Positions 24,031-38,174 of a stretch of DNA of 64,000 nt are shown here, in pieces. The notes under the pieces were generated by a model. That model did not search any database and had not been told where the DNA came from. It was given only the letters and a program-made list of their open reading frames with translations. This DNA comes from Symsagittifera roscoffensis (Eukaryota > Xenacoelomorpha > Acoela > Convolutidae), in assembly GCF_963678635.1 (NCBI RefSeq), contig NC_087066.1, positions 60,420,875 through 60,484,874 on the forward strand, in the 5' to 3' direction. A program made the position numbers and the translations under genes. Every line of letters starts with the position of its first letter. Within the stretch, counting starts at the first letter, position 1.

Positions 24031-27000
24031 GGCGCATGGATCGCTTACATCACATTGGCAAGATAAATGAACAACTTTTTTGACCAAAGAACCATAGACA
24101 TCTCGCACCAATTAGTAGCAAAATTGAATGCAAAACCATTTGGCATTCATGTGGCCATTCTTCGTAGCTACAAAAACGTAAATACTTCATACAAGATATT
24201 TCAGGCGCATCAAAAATTTTTGCATCGGGGAAAAGTTGGACCGACCGCAGTCTGAACTGCACTATTAAGATTGCGAAACATTTTCACTGATTTTTCTGGC
24301 TATTGGGGAGAACTTTGTTCGATTTATTACGCGTACGAAAGGCTAAATTCACACTGGAAAAATATCTCACGTAGTTATGCAGTCGTACGGAATGCTTGAG
24401 TACCTTGACAATCTTATGACCAATTTTTTGCAACTGAAATAAAAAAACATTTATACATTTTATTAGATACATTGAAAGCCATTTCTTTAATTTGACAGAG
24501 CGTCATCTGAAGTGCCATTTATTTTTTTCCTAATCGAGTTACTGACCTAATTCAGCAAAAATGAGGAGACTTTCAAAGGGTTTAATAGGCATATGGAATG
24601 CTTATTTCAGATTGGGAAATTATACAAATGACTTTTTTGAACGAAAAATTTCAAAACCTAATTAGTATTTGAATGTAATACTTGAATCAATTGGAAAATG
24701 TTTGATCGAGCTTCATAGCCATAAAACAGAAATTAAATGATGCACGTTATTAGGCACATGGAATGTCTTTTAGGTCGGGTAAATTATTTGAACAACCAAC
24801 ACCAGAGCCATTATTAGAAAACTCTATGTTAACAATTTGGCTACAAAATTGAGGAGAGTTTTGGTTGATCAAAAAAGCGTATGAAATGCTTTTTCACATT
24901 AGAAAGTTAATTGACCAGGCTTTTTGAACATACATTCAAGTCATGTCACACGCTTTAGAAGTCGTACTGTATGCTTGAATCACTTGCGAAATCATACAGT
25001 TATAGATTTTTCGTATAGCTAAGTAGTTCTTTAGACTTTTTTTTTCTTTTTCAGTATTTTATCGAACATTCAGTTCGAACATTCAGTTTTTTTTAAATTT
25101 GAAGTATTAATTACTTAGTTTGCATGAAATGATATGACAGACATTTTGATCATGCCTTCAAAAGCCTTGCATACAAAACAGTAGGCGTATGAACGGCTTC
25201 ATTTTTATCAAAATCTGCTATGACTGTGTTTTAAAGTCTTATAGGAAAGTTAAAATACACTAAGAAAATGTTTAGCAGAATTTGTAGGCCAAACAAAAAA
25301 ATTCGATTTACGCAGCTTAAAAAGCGCATGACAAGTTGTCTACTTCTGAGTTATTTCTAAAAACCGACATTTATGGCACACGATTCCAGAAAATTTTTCC
25401 AACATATTAGGCTTATGGATTGCTTTTTTCACTTCTGGAAATTTCATGGCAAATTCTTTGAATCATACAGCCTTAGAACTCCCATGATTTACTTTGTAAA
25501 AGAATAATTGCTTCTCCTAGCCAGAAAAATAATTAATTCATGCAATTTAATAGGCATGTGGAATGCGCTTTGCATGGGGGAAATTATTTGACCGACCGCC
25601 ATTTCTAATGTTCACTCAAAACAGAAAAACTGTAATACTAATTTTCGATCACAAAAATGAAGAGATTTTTGTTCGAAATATTACGCGCATGGAGCGCTTA
25701 CATCACATTGGCGGGATAAATGACCAATTTTTTTTACCAAAGAACCATAGACATCTCGCACCAATTAGTAGCAGAATTGAATGCAAAACCATTTGACATT
25801 CATGTGACCATTCTTCGTAGCTACAAAAACGTAGATACTTCATACAAGATATTTCAGGCGCATCAAAAAGTTTTTGCATGGGGGAAAAGTTAGACCGACC
25901 GCAGTCTGAATTGTCTTGTTCACATTGCGAAACATTTTTACTGATGTTTCTGTCCATTATTGAGAACTTTGTTCGATTTATTACGCGTACGAAAGGCTAA
26001 ATTCACATTGGAAAATATCTCACACAGTTATGCAGTTGTACGGAATGCTTGAGTACCTTGACAATTTTATGACCATTTTTTTGCACCTGAAAAAAAAACC
26101 GCTTCATAAAATTTATTAGATAAATTGAATGCCATTTGATTGTTTTGACTGAGCGTCATCTGATGTGCCCATTTATTTTTCTTGAAATCGATTTACTGAC
26201 CTAATTCAGCGAAAAATGAGGAAACTTTCAATCGGTTTAATAGGCATATGGAATGATTATTTCAGATTGGGAAATTATACAAAGAACTTTTTTGACCATA
26301 AAAATTCAAAATCTTTTTGGTACTTGAATGTAATGCTTGAATAATTTGGAAATTGTTTGATCGAACTTCCTCGCCCTAAAATAGAAACTAATTGATGCAC
26401 GTTATTAGGCACATAGAAAGTCTTTTTGGTCTGGTAAATTATTTGAACAACCGACACCAGAGCGAACATTGGAAAAATCTAATGTTAACAATTTGGCTAC
26501 AAAATTGAGGAGAGTTTTGGTTGATTAAAAAAGCGTATGAAATGCTTTTTCACATTAGAAAGTTAAATGACCAGGCTTTTTGAACATACAATCAAGTCAT
26601 GTCAAACGCTTTAGAAGTCGTACTGTATGCTTGAATCACTTGCGAAAGTATACAGTTATAGACTTTCCGTATAGCTAAGTAGTTCTTTAGATTTCCTTTT
26701 TCACTTTTAGAATTTTTTTGAAAAAAGTTATCGAACATTCAGTTTTTTTTAAATTTGAAGTTTCAATTACTTATTTTGCATGAAAGGAGACGACAAATTT
26801 TTTTGATCATGCCTTCACAAGCCTTGCATAGAAAACAGTAGGCATATGGACTGCTTCAGTTATATTAAAATCTGCTATGACTACGTTTTGAAGTCTTATA
26901 GGAAAGTTAAAATACACTAAGAAAATGTTAAGCAGAATTTGTAGACCAAACAAAATAAATCGCTTTACGCAGCTTAAAAAGCGCATGACTAGTTGTCTAC

Positions 27001-27359
27001 TTCTGAGTTTGTTCTAAAAACCGACATTTATGGCTCACGATTCCAGAAAATTTTTCCAACATATTAGGCTGATGGATTGCTTTTTTCACTTCTGGAAATT
27101 TCATGACAAATTCTCTTAATCATACAGCGATAGAACTTTCACAATAATTAATGAAAGCTTGATTTACTTTGGAAATGAATGATCGCTTCTCCTAGCCACA
27201 AACAATAATTAGTTCATGCAATTTAATAGGCATGTGGAATGCTCCTTGCATGGAGAATTTATTTGACCGACCCGCATTTCTAATGAACACTCAAAACAGA
27301 AAAACTGTAATACTACTTTTTGATCACAAAAATGAGGAGAATTTTGTTCGAACTAGCAG

Positions 27360-28490
27360 GCGCATGGAACGCGTACATCATATTGGCAGGGTAAATGACC
27401 AACTTTTTTGACCAAAGAACCATAGACATCTCGCACCAATTAGTAGCAGAACTGAATGCAAAACCATTTGGCATTCGTGTGGCCATTCTTTGTAGCTACA
27501 AAACGTCTAAAAAATTTTTGCATCGGGGAAAAGTTAGACCGACCGCAGTCTGAACTGCACTATTAAGATTGCGAAACGATTTCACTGATTTTTCTGGCCA
27601 GTGGGCAGAATTTTGTTCAATTTATTACGCGTACGAAAGGCTAAATTCACATTCGAAAAACATCTCACACAGTTATGCAGTCGTACGGAATGCTTGAGTA
27701 CCTTGACAATTTTATGACCAATTTTTGCAGCTGAAAAAAAATCGTATCATACATTTTATTAGATAAATTGAATGCCATTTAATTATTTTGACTGAGCGTC
27801 ATCTGAAATGCCCATTTATTTTTCTTGAAATTGAATTACTGACCTAATTCAGCACAAAATGAGGAGACTTTCAATCGGTTTAATAGGCTTATGAAATGCT
27901 TAGTTCACATTGGGAAATTATACAAAGAATTTTTTTGACCATAAAATTTCAAAACCTTTTTAGTACTTGAATGTAATGCTTGAATAATTTGGAAATTATT
28001 TGATCGAAACTTCGTCGCCATAAAATAGAAACTAATTGATGCACGTTATTAGGCACATGGAAAGTCTTTTTGGTCGGGTAAATTATTTGAACAACCGACA
28101 CCAGAGCGAACATTGGAAAAATCTAATGTTAACAATTTGGCTACAAAATTGAGGAGAGTTTTGGTTGATTAAAAAAGCGTATGAATTGCTTATTAGGCTG
28201 ATGGATTGCTTTTTTCACTTCTGGAAATTTCGTGACAAATTCTCTCAATCATACAGCCATAGAACTTTCACAATAATTAATGAAAGCTTGATTTACTTTG
28301 GAAATGAATGATCGCTTCTCCTAGCCACAAACAATAATAAAATCATGCAATTTAATAGGCGTGTGGAATGCTCCTTGCATGGGAGAATTTATTTGACCGA
28401 CCGGCATTTCTAATGATCACTCAAAACATAAAAACTGTAAAACTACTTTTTGATCACAAAAATGAGGAGAATTTCGATCAAAGTAGCAGG
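27360..28490 (+). repeat. Shortened satellite unit (about 1.13 kb)
   Basis: This unit lacks about 540 bases. At about 28180-28210 GCGTATGAATTGCTTATTAGG joins two monomers that are normally several monomers apart. The joint lies in their shared core, so unequal recombination between monomers explains it. Confidence 0.8.
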
Positions 28491-31400
28491 CTCATGGAAC
28501 GCTTACATCACATTGGCAAGATAAATGATCAACTTTTTTGACCAAAGAACCATAGACATCTCGGACCAATTAGTAGCAAAATTGAATGCACAACCATTTG
28601 GCATTCATGTGGCCATTCTTTGTAGCTACATAAACGTAGATATTTCATAAAAGATATTTCAGACGCATCAAAAAATTTTTGCATCGGGGAAAATTTTGAC
28701 CGACCGCAGTCTGAACTGCACTATTAAGATTGCAAAACATTTTCACTGATTTTTCTGGCCATTGGGGAGATTTTTGTTCGATTTATTACGCGTACGAAAG
28801 GCTAAATTCACATTGGAAAATATCTCACACAGTTATGCAGTCGTACGGAATGCATGAGTACCTTGATAATTTTATGACCAACTTTTCGCACCTGAAATAA
28901 AAACTTTTCATCCATTTTATTAGATATATTGAAAGCCATTTGATTAATTTGACAGAGCGTCATCTGAAGTGCCATTTGTTTTTTTCCTAATTGAGCTACT
29001 GACCTAATTCAGCAAAAGTGAGGAGACTTTCAATGGGTTTAATAGGCATATGGAATGCTTATTTCAGATTGGGAAATTATACAAAGAACTTTTTTCACCA
29101 TAAAATTTCAAAATCTTTTAGGTACTTGAATGTAATGCTTGAATAATTTGGAAATTATTTGATTGAAACTTCGTCGCCATAAAATAGAAACTAATTGATG
29201 CACGTTATTAGGCACATGGAAGGTCTTTTTGGTCGGGTAAATTATTTGAACAACCGACACCAGAGCGAAAATTGGAAATTTCTAATGTTAACAATTTGGC
29301 TACAAAATTGATGAGAGTTTTGGTTGATTAAAAAAACGTATGAAATGCTTTTTCACATTAGAAATGTAAATGACCAGGCTTTTTGAACATACAATCAAGT
29401 CATGTCACACGCTTTAGAAGTCGTACTGTATGCTTGAATCACTTTCGAAAGTATACTGTTATAGAGTTTTCCTATAGCTAAGTAGTTGTTTAGATTTCCT
29501 TTTTCACCTCTAGAATTTTTTTAAAAAAAATTATCGAACAATCAGTTTTTTTAAATTGGAAGTATTAATTATTTAGTTTTCATGAAATGACACGACAAAC
29601 TTTTTTGATCATGCCTTCAAATTCTTGCATAGAAAACAGTAGGCATATATTAGAATCTGCTATGACTATGTTTTAAAGTCTTATAGGAATGTTAAAATAT
29701 ACTAAGAAAAAGTTTAGCAGAATTTGTAGGCCAAACAAAAAAGTTTGCTTTACGCAGCTTAAAAAGCGCCCGAAAAATTGTCAATTTCTGAGTTAATTTT
29801 AAAACCCGACATTTATATCACACGATTCCAGAAAATTTTTCCAACATATTAGGCTGATGGATTGCTTTTTTCACTACTGGAAATTTCATGACAAATTCTC
29901 TTAATCATACAGCCATAGAACTTTCACAATAATTAATGAAAGCTTGAGTTACTTTGGAAATGAATGATCGCTTCTCCTAGCCACAAACAATAATAAAATC
30001 ATGCAATTTAATAGGCATGTGGAATGCTCCTTGCATGGGAGAATTTATTTGACCGACCGGCATTTCTAATGATCACTCAAAACAGAAAAACTGTAAAACT
30101 ACTTTTTGATCACAAAAATGAGGAGAATTTTGATCAAAGTAGCAGGCTCATGGAACGCTTACATCACATTGGCAAGATAAATGATCAACTTTTTTGACCA
30201 AAGAACCATAGACATCTCGCACCAATTAGTAGCAAAATTGAATGCAAAACCATTTGGCATTCATGTGGCCATTCTTTGTAGCTACATAAACGTAGATACT
30301 TCATAAAAGATATTTCAGGCGCATCAAAAAAATTTTGCATCGGGGAAAAGTTTGACCGACCGCAGTCTGAACTGCACTATTAAGATTGCGAAACATTTTC
30401 ACTGATTTTTCTGGCCATTGGGGAGAATTTTGTTCGATTTATTACGCGTACGAAAGGCTAATTTCACACTGGAAAAATATCTCACATAGTTATGCAGTCG
30501 TACGGAATGCTTGAGTACCTTGACAATTTTATGACCAATTTTTTGCAAAAGAAAAAAATTTTTTCAATCATTTTATTAGATACATTGAAAGCCATTTGTT
30601 TAATTTGACAGAGCGTCATCTGAAGTGCCATTTGTTTTTTTCCTAATTGAGCTACTGACCTAATTCAGCATAAGTGAGGAGACTTTCAATGGGTTTAATA
30701 GGCATATGGAATGCTTATTTCAGATTGGGAAATTATACAAAGAACTTTTTTCACCATTAAATTTCAAAATCTTTTTGGTACTTGAATGTAATGCTTGAAA
30801 AATTTGGAAATTATTTGATCGAAACTTCGTCGCCATAAAATAGAAACTAATTGATGCACGTTATTAGGCACATGGAAAGTCTTTTTGGTCGGGTAAATTA
30901 TTTGAACAACCGACACCAGAGCGAACATTGGAAAATTCTAATGTTAACAAATTGGCTACAAAATTGAGGAGATTTTTGCTTGATTAAAAAAGCGTATGAA
31001 ATGCTTTTTCACATTAGAAAGTTAAATGACCAGGCTTTTTGAACATACAATCAAGTCATGTCACACGCTTTAGAAGTCGTACTGTATCCTTGAATCACTT
31101 ACGAAAGTATACAGTTATAGACTTTCGGTATAGCTAAGTAGTTCTTTAGATTTCCTTTTTCATTTTTAGAATTTTTTTGAAAAAAATTATCGAACATTCA
31201 GTTTTTTTTTAATTTGAAGTTTTAATTACTTAGTTTGCATGAAATGATATGACAGACATTTTGATCATGCCTTCAAAAACCTTGCATACAAAACAGTAGG
31301 CGTATGGACGGCTTCATTTTTATCAAAATCTCCTATGGCTGTGTTTTAAAGTCTTATAGGAAAGTTAAGATATTCTAAGAAAATGTTAGCAGAATTTGTC

Positions 31401-34400
31401 GGTCAAACAAAAAAATTCGCTTCACGCAGCTTAAAAAGCGCATGACAAGTTGTCTACTTCTGAGTTATTTCTAAAAACCGACATTTATGTCACAGGATTC
31501 CAGAAAATTTTTCCAACATATTAGGCTTATGGATTGCTTTTTTCACTTCTGGAAATTTCACGACATATTCTCTCAATCATACATTCATAGAAAATTCATA
31601 ATAATTAATGAAAGCCCGATTTACTTTTGAAAAGAATGATTGATTCTCCTAGCCACAAACAATAATTAATTCATGCAATTTATTAGCCATGTGGAATGCT
31701 CTTTGCATGGGGAAAATTATTTGACCAACCGGCATTTCTAATGTACACTCAAAACAGAAAAACTGTAATACTAATTTTTGATCACAAAAATGAGGAGAGT
31801 TTTGCTGGAACTAGTAGGCGTATGGATCGCTTACATCACATTGGCACGATAAATGACCAACTTATTTGACCAAAGAACCATAGGCATCTCGAACCAATTA
31901 GTAGCAGAATTGAATGCAAAACCGTTTGGCAATCGTGTGGTCAATATTCGTAGCTACAAAAACGTAGATACTTCATGCAAGATATTTCCGGATTATCAAA
32001 AAGTTTTTGCCTCGGGGAAAAGTTAGACCGGCCGCAGCCTGACCTGCCTTGTTAACATTGCGAAACAACTTCACTGATTTTTCTGGCCATTAGGGAGAAT
32101 TTTGTTTGATTTGTTATGCGTATACAATGCTAAATTCACATTGGAAAAATTTCTCACTCAAATATGCAATAGTACGGAACGCTTGAGTACCTTGACAATT
32201 TTATGTTCAATTTTTTGCACCTGAAAAGAAAATTGTTTCATACATTGTATTAGATAAATTGAAAGCCATTTGAATAATTTGACTGAGCGTCATCTGGAGT
32301 GCCCATTTATTTTTTCTGACCTAAAAACTTCTGACCTAATTCAGCAAAAAATTAGGAGACTTTCAATCGGTTTAATAGGCATATGGAATGCTTATTTCAG
32401 ATTGGGAAATTATACAAATGACTTTTTTGACCATAAAATTTCAAAATCTTTTTAGTATGTTAATGTAATGCTTGAATCGTTTGGAAATTGTTTGATCGAA
32501 CTTCCTAGCCATAAAATAGAAACTAATTGATGCATGTTTCTAGGTACATGGGTTCTTTTTTTGGTGGGGTAAGTCATTTGAACAACCGACACCAGAGCCA
32601 ACATTGGAAAATTCTATTGTTGACAATTTGGCTACAAAATTAAGAAGAATTTTGGTTGATTAAAAAAGCGTATGAAAAGCTTTTTCAAATTAGAAAAATA
32701 AAGGACCAGGCTTTTTGAACATACAATCAAGTCATGTCAATGTCACACGCTTTAGAAGTCGTAGTGTATGCTTGAATCACTAGGCGAAAGTATACAATTA
32801 TTGAAATTTCGTATACCTAAGTAGTTCTTTAGATTTCCTTTTTCACTTTTGGAAAGGTTTGAAAAAAATTGTTGAACATAATTTTTTTTTTTTCAAAATT
32901 GGAACTATTAATTACTTAGTTTGCATGAAATGATACGACAAACCGTTTCGTTCAAGCCTTCAAAAGCTTTGAATACAAAACAGTAGGCGTATGACGGCTT
33001 CATTAATATCAAAATCTTCTATGACTATGTTTTAAAGGCTTATAGGAAAGTTAAAATAAATTAAGAAGCTGTTTAGCAGAATTTGTAGGCCAAACAAAAA
33101 AATCGCTTTACGCAGCTTAAAAGGTGCATGAAAAGTTGTCTACTTCTGAGTTTTTTTTTAAAAAACCGACATTTATGTCACACAATTCAAGAATTTTCTT
33201 ACAGCATATTAGGCTTATGGATTGCTTTTTTCATTTCTGGAAGTTTCATGACAAATTCTTTTAATCATACAGCCTTAGAACATTCCCAATAAATAATGAA
33301 AGCTTGATTTACTTTGGAAATGAATGATCGCTTCTCCTAGCCACAAACAATAATAAGTTCATGCAATTTAATAGGCATGTGGAATGCTCCTTGCATGGGA
33401 GAATTCATTTGACCGACCGGCATTTCTAATGAACACTCAAAACAGAAAAAATGTAAAACTACTTTTTGATCACAAAAATGAGGAGAGTTTTGATCGAAAT
33501 AGCAGGCGCATGGAACGCTTACATCACAATTGGCAAGATAAATGACCAATTTTTTTGACCAAAGAACCATAGACATCTCGCACCAATTAGTAGCAAAATT
33601 GAATGCAAAACCGTTTGGCATTCATGTGGCCATTCTTCGTAGCTACAAAAACGTAGATACTTCATACAAGACATTTCAGGCGCATCAAAAAATTTTGCAT
33701 CGGAGAAAAGTTAGACCGACCGCAGTCTGAACTGCACTATTAAGATTGCGAAACATTTTCACTGATTTTTCTGGCCATTGGGGAGAACTTTGTTCGGTTT
33801 ATTACGCGTACGAAAGGCTAAATTCACACTGGAAAAATATTTCACATAGTTATGCAGTCGTACGGAATGCTTGAGTACCTTGACAATTTTATGACCAATT
33901 TTTTGCAACTGAAATAAAAATTTTTCATACATTTTATTAGATACATTGAAAGCCATTTGTTTAATTTGACAGAGCGTCATCTGAAGTGCCATTTGTTTTT
34001 TTCCTAATTGAGTTACTGACCTAATTCAGAAAAAATGAGGAGACTTTCAATCGGTTAAATAGGCATATGGAATGCTTATTTCAGATTGGGAAATTATACA
34101 AAGAACTTTTTTGACCATAAAATTTCAAAATCTTTTTGGTACTTGAATGTAATGCTTGAATAATTTGGAAATTGTTTGATCGAACTTCTTCGCCATAAAA
34201 TAGAAACTAATTGATGCACATTATTAGGCACATGGAAAGTCTTTTTGGTCGGGTAAATTATTTGAACAACCGACACCAGAGCGAACATTGGAAAATTCTA
34301 ATGTTAACAAATTGGCTACAAAATTGAGGAGAGTTTTGCTTGATTAAAAAAGCGTATGAAATGCTTTTTCACATTAGAAAGTTAAATGACCAGGCTTTTT

Positions 34401-37400
34401 GAACATACAATCAAGTCATGTCACACGCTTTAGAAGTCGTACTGTATCCTTGAGTCACTTGCGAAAGTATACAGTTATAGACTTTCGGTATAGCTAAGTA
34501 CTTCTTTAGATTTCCTTTTTCACTTTTAGATTTTTTTGAAAAAAATTATCGAAAATTCAGTTTTTTTTAAATTGAAGTTTTAATTACTTAGTTTGCATGA
34601 AATGATATGACAAATATTTTGATCATGCCTTCCAAAGCCTTGCATACAAAACAGTAGGCGTATGGACGGCTTCATTTTTATCAAAATCTGCTATGGCTGT
34701 ATTTTAAAGTCTTATAGGAAAGTTAAGATATACTAAGAAAATGTTAGCAGAATTTGTCGGTCAAACAAAAAATTTCGCTTTACGCAGCTTAAAAAGCCCA
34801 TGACAAGTTGTCTACTTCTGAGTTATTTCTAAAAACCAACATTTATGTCACACGATTCCAGAAAATTTTTCCAACATATTAGGCTTATGGATTGCTTTTT
34901 TCACTTCTGCAAATTTCACGACATATTCTCTCACTCATACAGCCATAGAAAATTCATAATAATTAATGAAAGCCCGATTTACTTTTGAAAAGAATGATTG
35001 ATTCTCCTAGTCACAAACAATAATTAATTCATGCAATTTATTAGGCATGTGGAGTGCTCTTTGCATGGGGGAAATTATTTGACCAACCGGCATTTCTAAT
35101 GTACACTCAAAACAGAAAAACTGTAATACTAATTTTTGATCACAAAAATGAGGAGAGTTTTGCTGGAACTAGTAGGCGTATGGATCGCTTACATCACATT
35201 GGCAAGATAAATGAGCAAACTTATTTGACCAAAGTACCATAGGCATCTCGCACCAATTAGTAGCAGAATTGAATGCAAAACTGTTTGGCAATCGTGTGGT
35301 CAATTTTCGTAGCTACAAAAACGAAGATACTTCATGCAAGATATTTCCGGAGTATTAAAAAGTTTTTGCCTCGGGGAAAAGTTAGACCGGCCGCAGCCTG
35401 AACTGCCTTGTTAACAACTTCACTGATTTTTCTGGCCATTAGGGAGAATTTTGTTCGATTTGTTTTGCGTATATAATGCTAAATTCACATTGAAAAAATT
35501 TCTCACACAAGTATGCAATAGTACTGAACGCTTGAGTACCTTGACAGTTTTATGATCAATTTTTTGCACCTGAAAAAAAAAATCGTTTCATACATTGTAT
35601 TAGATAATTTGAAAGCCATTTGAATAATTTGACTGAGCGTCATCTGGAGTGCCCATTTACTTTTTTTTCGAAATCGAACTTCTGATCTAATTCAGCAAAA
35701 AATTAGGAGACTTTCAATCGGTTTAATAGGCATTTGGAATGCTTATTTCAGATTGGGAAATTATACAAATGACTTTTTTGACCATAAAATTTCAAAATCT
35801 TTTTAGTATGTTAATGTAATGCTTGAATTGTTTGGAAATTGTTTGATCGAACTTCCTAGCCATAAAATAGAAACTAATTGATGCATGTTATTAGGCACAT
35901 GGGTTCTTTTTTTGGTGGGGTAAATCATTTGAACAACCGACACCAGAGCGAACATTGGAAAATTCTATTGTTGACAATTTGGCTACAAAATTAAGAAGAA
36001 TTTTGGTTGATTATAAAAGCGTATGAAAAGCTTTTTCAAATTAGAAAAATAAAGGACCAGGCTTTTTGAACATACAATCAAGTCATGTCAATGTCACACG
36101 CTTTAGAAGTTTTACTGTATGCTTGAATCACTAGGCGAAAGTATACAATTATTGAAATTTCGTATACCTAAGTAGTTCTTTAGATTTCCTTTTTCACTTT
36201 TGGAAAGTTTTGAAAAAAATTGTTGAACATAATTTTTTTTTTCAAATTTGGAAGTATTAATTACTTAGTTTGCATGAAATGATACGACAAACCGTTTTGG
36301 TCAAGCCTTCAAAAGCTTTGAATACAAAACAGTAGGCGTATGACGGCTTCATTAATATCAAAATCTTCTATGATTATGTTTTAAAGGCTTATAGGAAAGT
36401 TAAAATAAATTAAGAAGCTGTTTAGCAGAATTTGTAGGCCAAAATAAAAAAAAATCGCTTTACGCAGCTTTCTGGAACAAATTTTGAACATACATTTTTT
36501 CGATATTGGAAGTATTAATTACTTAGTTTGCATGAAAAGATACGACAAACCATTTTGGTCATGCATTCAGAAGCCTTGCATACAAAACAAATGGAATGCT
36601 TTTCTACATTTGAAAGTTATATGAACAATTTTTTTCAACAGAAAATTTAAACAATCTCACACGAGTTATAGCCAAAAGGAATGCTTGAATCCTTTGGCAA
36701 ATGATTGATTGATTTTCCTAGCCAAAGAAAAGTAAATACTTAATGCTTGTTATTAGGCATATAGAATTTCCATTTGCATTGGAGAAATACTTGACCAATC
36801 GAAGTCTTGAATGCACACTTTAAAATTGCTAAAAAGTATTACTGACCTGCCTGGCTGGAAAATTGAGGAAAATTTTATTCAATTTATTAGGCACGCGGAA
36901 TACCTACTTCAATTTGAAAAATTGTTTACACAATTTTTTTCGACCATGCAATCCCAAAAAATTTGTTAAAAGTTAGTAGTCGTAACAAATGTTTGAATTT
37001 TAGGGCAATTGTAAGATTGACTATTTTAGCCAGAAACGTAAGAATTTCATGCAAACTTTTAGGCATATGGAATGTCTTTTACGTCAAGAAAATTATTTCA
37101 ACGACCGACACCTGAAACGCACACTTAACATTGCAAAACCGTAAAAACCGCTTTTTTGGCCACTCAATTCAGGAGATGAGAGTTTTGTTAGGTTTATTGG
37201 GCGTATGAAATGCTGTTTTACATTGGAAAAATATATGTTCAGCTTTTTTGGCCATACAATCACAGATATCTCACAAGGTTCAGCAGCCTTGTTGATTGTT
37301 TGAATCATTTGACAATTTTACACAATTATACAATTTTTATACAACTAAGGAGCCAAAAACATTGCCTACTTCATTTTCGGAAATTGTGGGAATTATTAGG

Positions 37401-38050
37401 GGTCGATTAGCTTTTTAATTTGCATGGAATGATAAAAGAGACCATTTTGGCTGACATTTAAAATGCACACTTAAAATTGCGAAATTGTTTTTATTAATAT
37501 TTTTGGCCATACGATTTAGGAGAAATGTGTTTCCTTTAGTGGACGTATGAAATCTTCTTTCTTATTTGACATATGTACAGCCTTTTGACCATAAAATCAA
37601 AGACATCTCGCATGTTTTAGCAGTCGTAGTGAACGCTTGAATCACTTGGCAAATTTTCACAATTATAGAACAATCATACAACTAAGCAGGATATGGGGTT
37701 GCTTATTTCATCTTGAGAAAAAAGAACCAATTTTTTGAACATACAGTTTTAGTCTTGTCATAAAAATTAATCGGTGTATTAAATTCCTTGTTTGAATGAA
37801 ATGGTACGACAAACCATTTCGGCCATGAAGCCTTGCATACAAACTAGTAGGCGTATAGAATATTTAATTGTTAGCAAAACATGGTTTTCCCTCGTTTTTA
37901 TGCCGTAAAACATTATATATTTTGTTTTCACTTGATAGTTGCATGGAATAATGCATCTGTATTAGGAAATTTTTTGCCGAACTTTTAAGCCAATTAATTA
38001 AAGACCTTTCACGCATCATAAAAAGCGTATGGAAAGCCTATTGCTATTAA

Positions 38051-38174
38051 ATAATTTTCTAAAACCAAGATATAATGTCGTCCATTTATAGAAATTTTCT
38101 AAACATATTAAAATAATTTTCTAAAACCAAGATATAATGTCATCCATTTATAGAAATTTTCTAAACAAACTAAA
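38051..38174 (+). repeat. 62-bp tandem duplication
   Basis: 38051-38112 is repeated at 38113-38174, starting ATAATTTTCTAAAACCAAG, with only a few differences. No function is visible. Confidence 0.85.

Larger units (their letters stand above)
17585..36480 (+). repeat. Higher-order satellite array, twelve units of about 1.66 kb
   Basis: The anchor ACCATAG(A/G)CATCTC occurs at about 17645, 19323, 20982, 22666, 24091, 25744, 27419, 28549, 30205, 31877, 33566 and 35236. The spacings are 1653-1689 bases, except for two shortened units. Each unit is itself a chain of diverged monomers of roughly 80-130 bases. The monomers share a core such as GGCATATGGAATGCTTATTT followed by a (T)TTGACCA block. No unit keeps a common open frame; the recurring 60-90 codon openings come and go with point changes. 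This is satellite DNA with two levels of periodicity. Confidence 0.93.

Noticed and set aside
17585-36480. Frequent TTAGGC within monomers, as in nematode telomeres
   Set aside because: It occurs once per monomer as part of a longer core, never in tandem, so it is not telomeric.
17585-36480. CRISPR-like array
   Set aside because: Period and unit length are far too large, there are no unique spacers between short identical repeats, and the DNA is eukaryotic.
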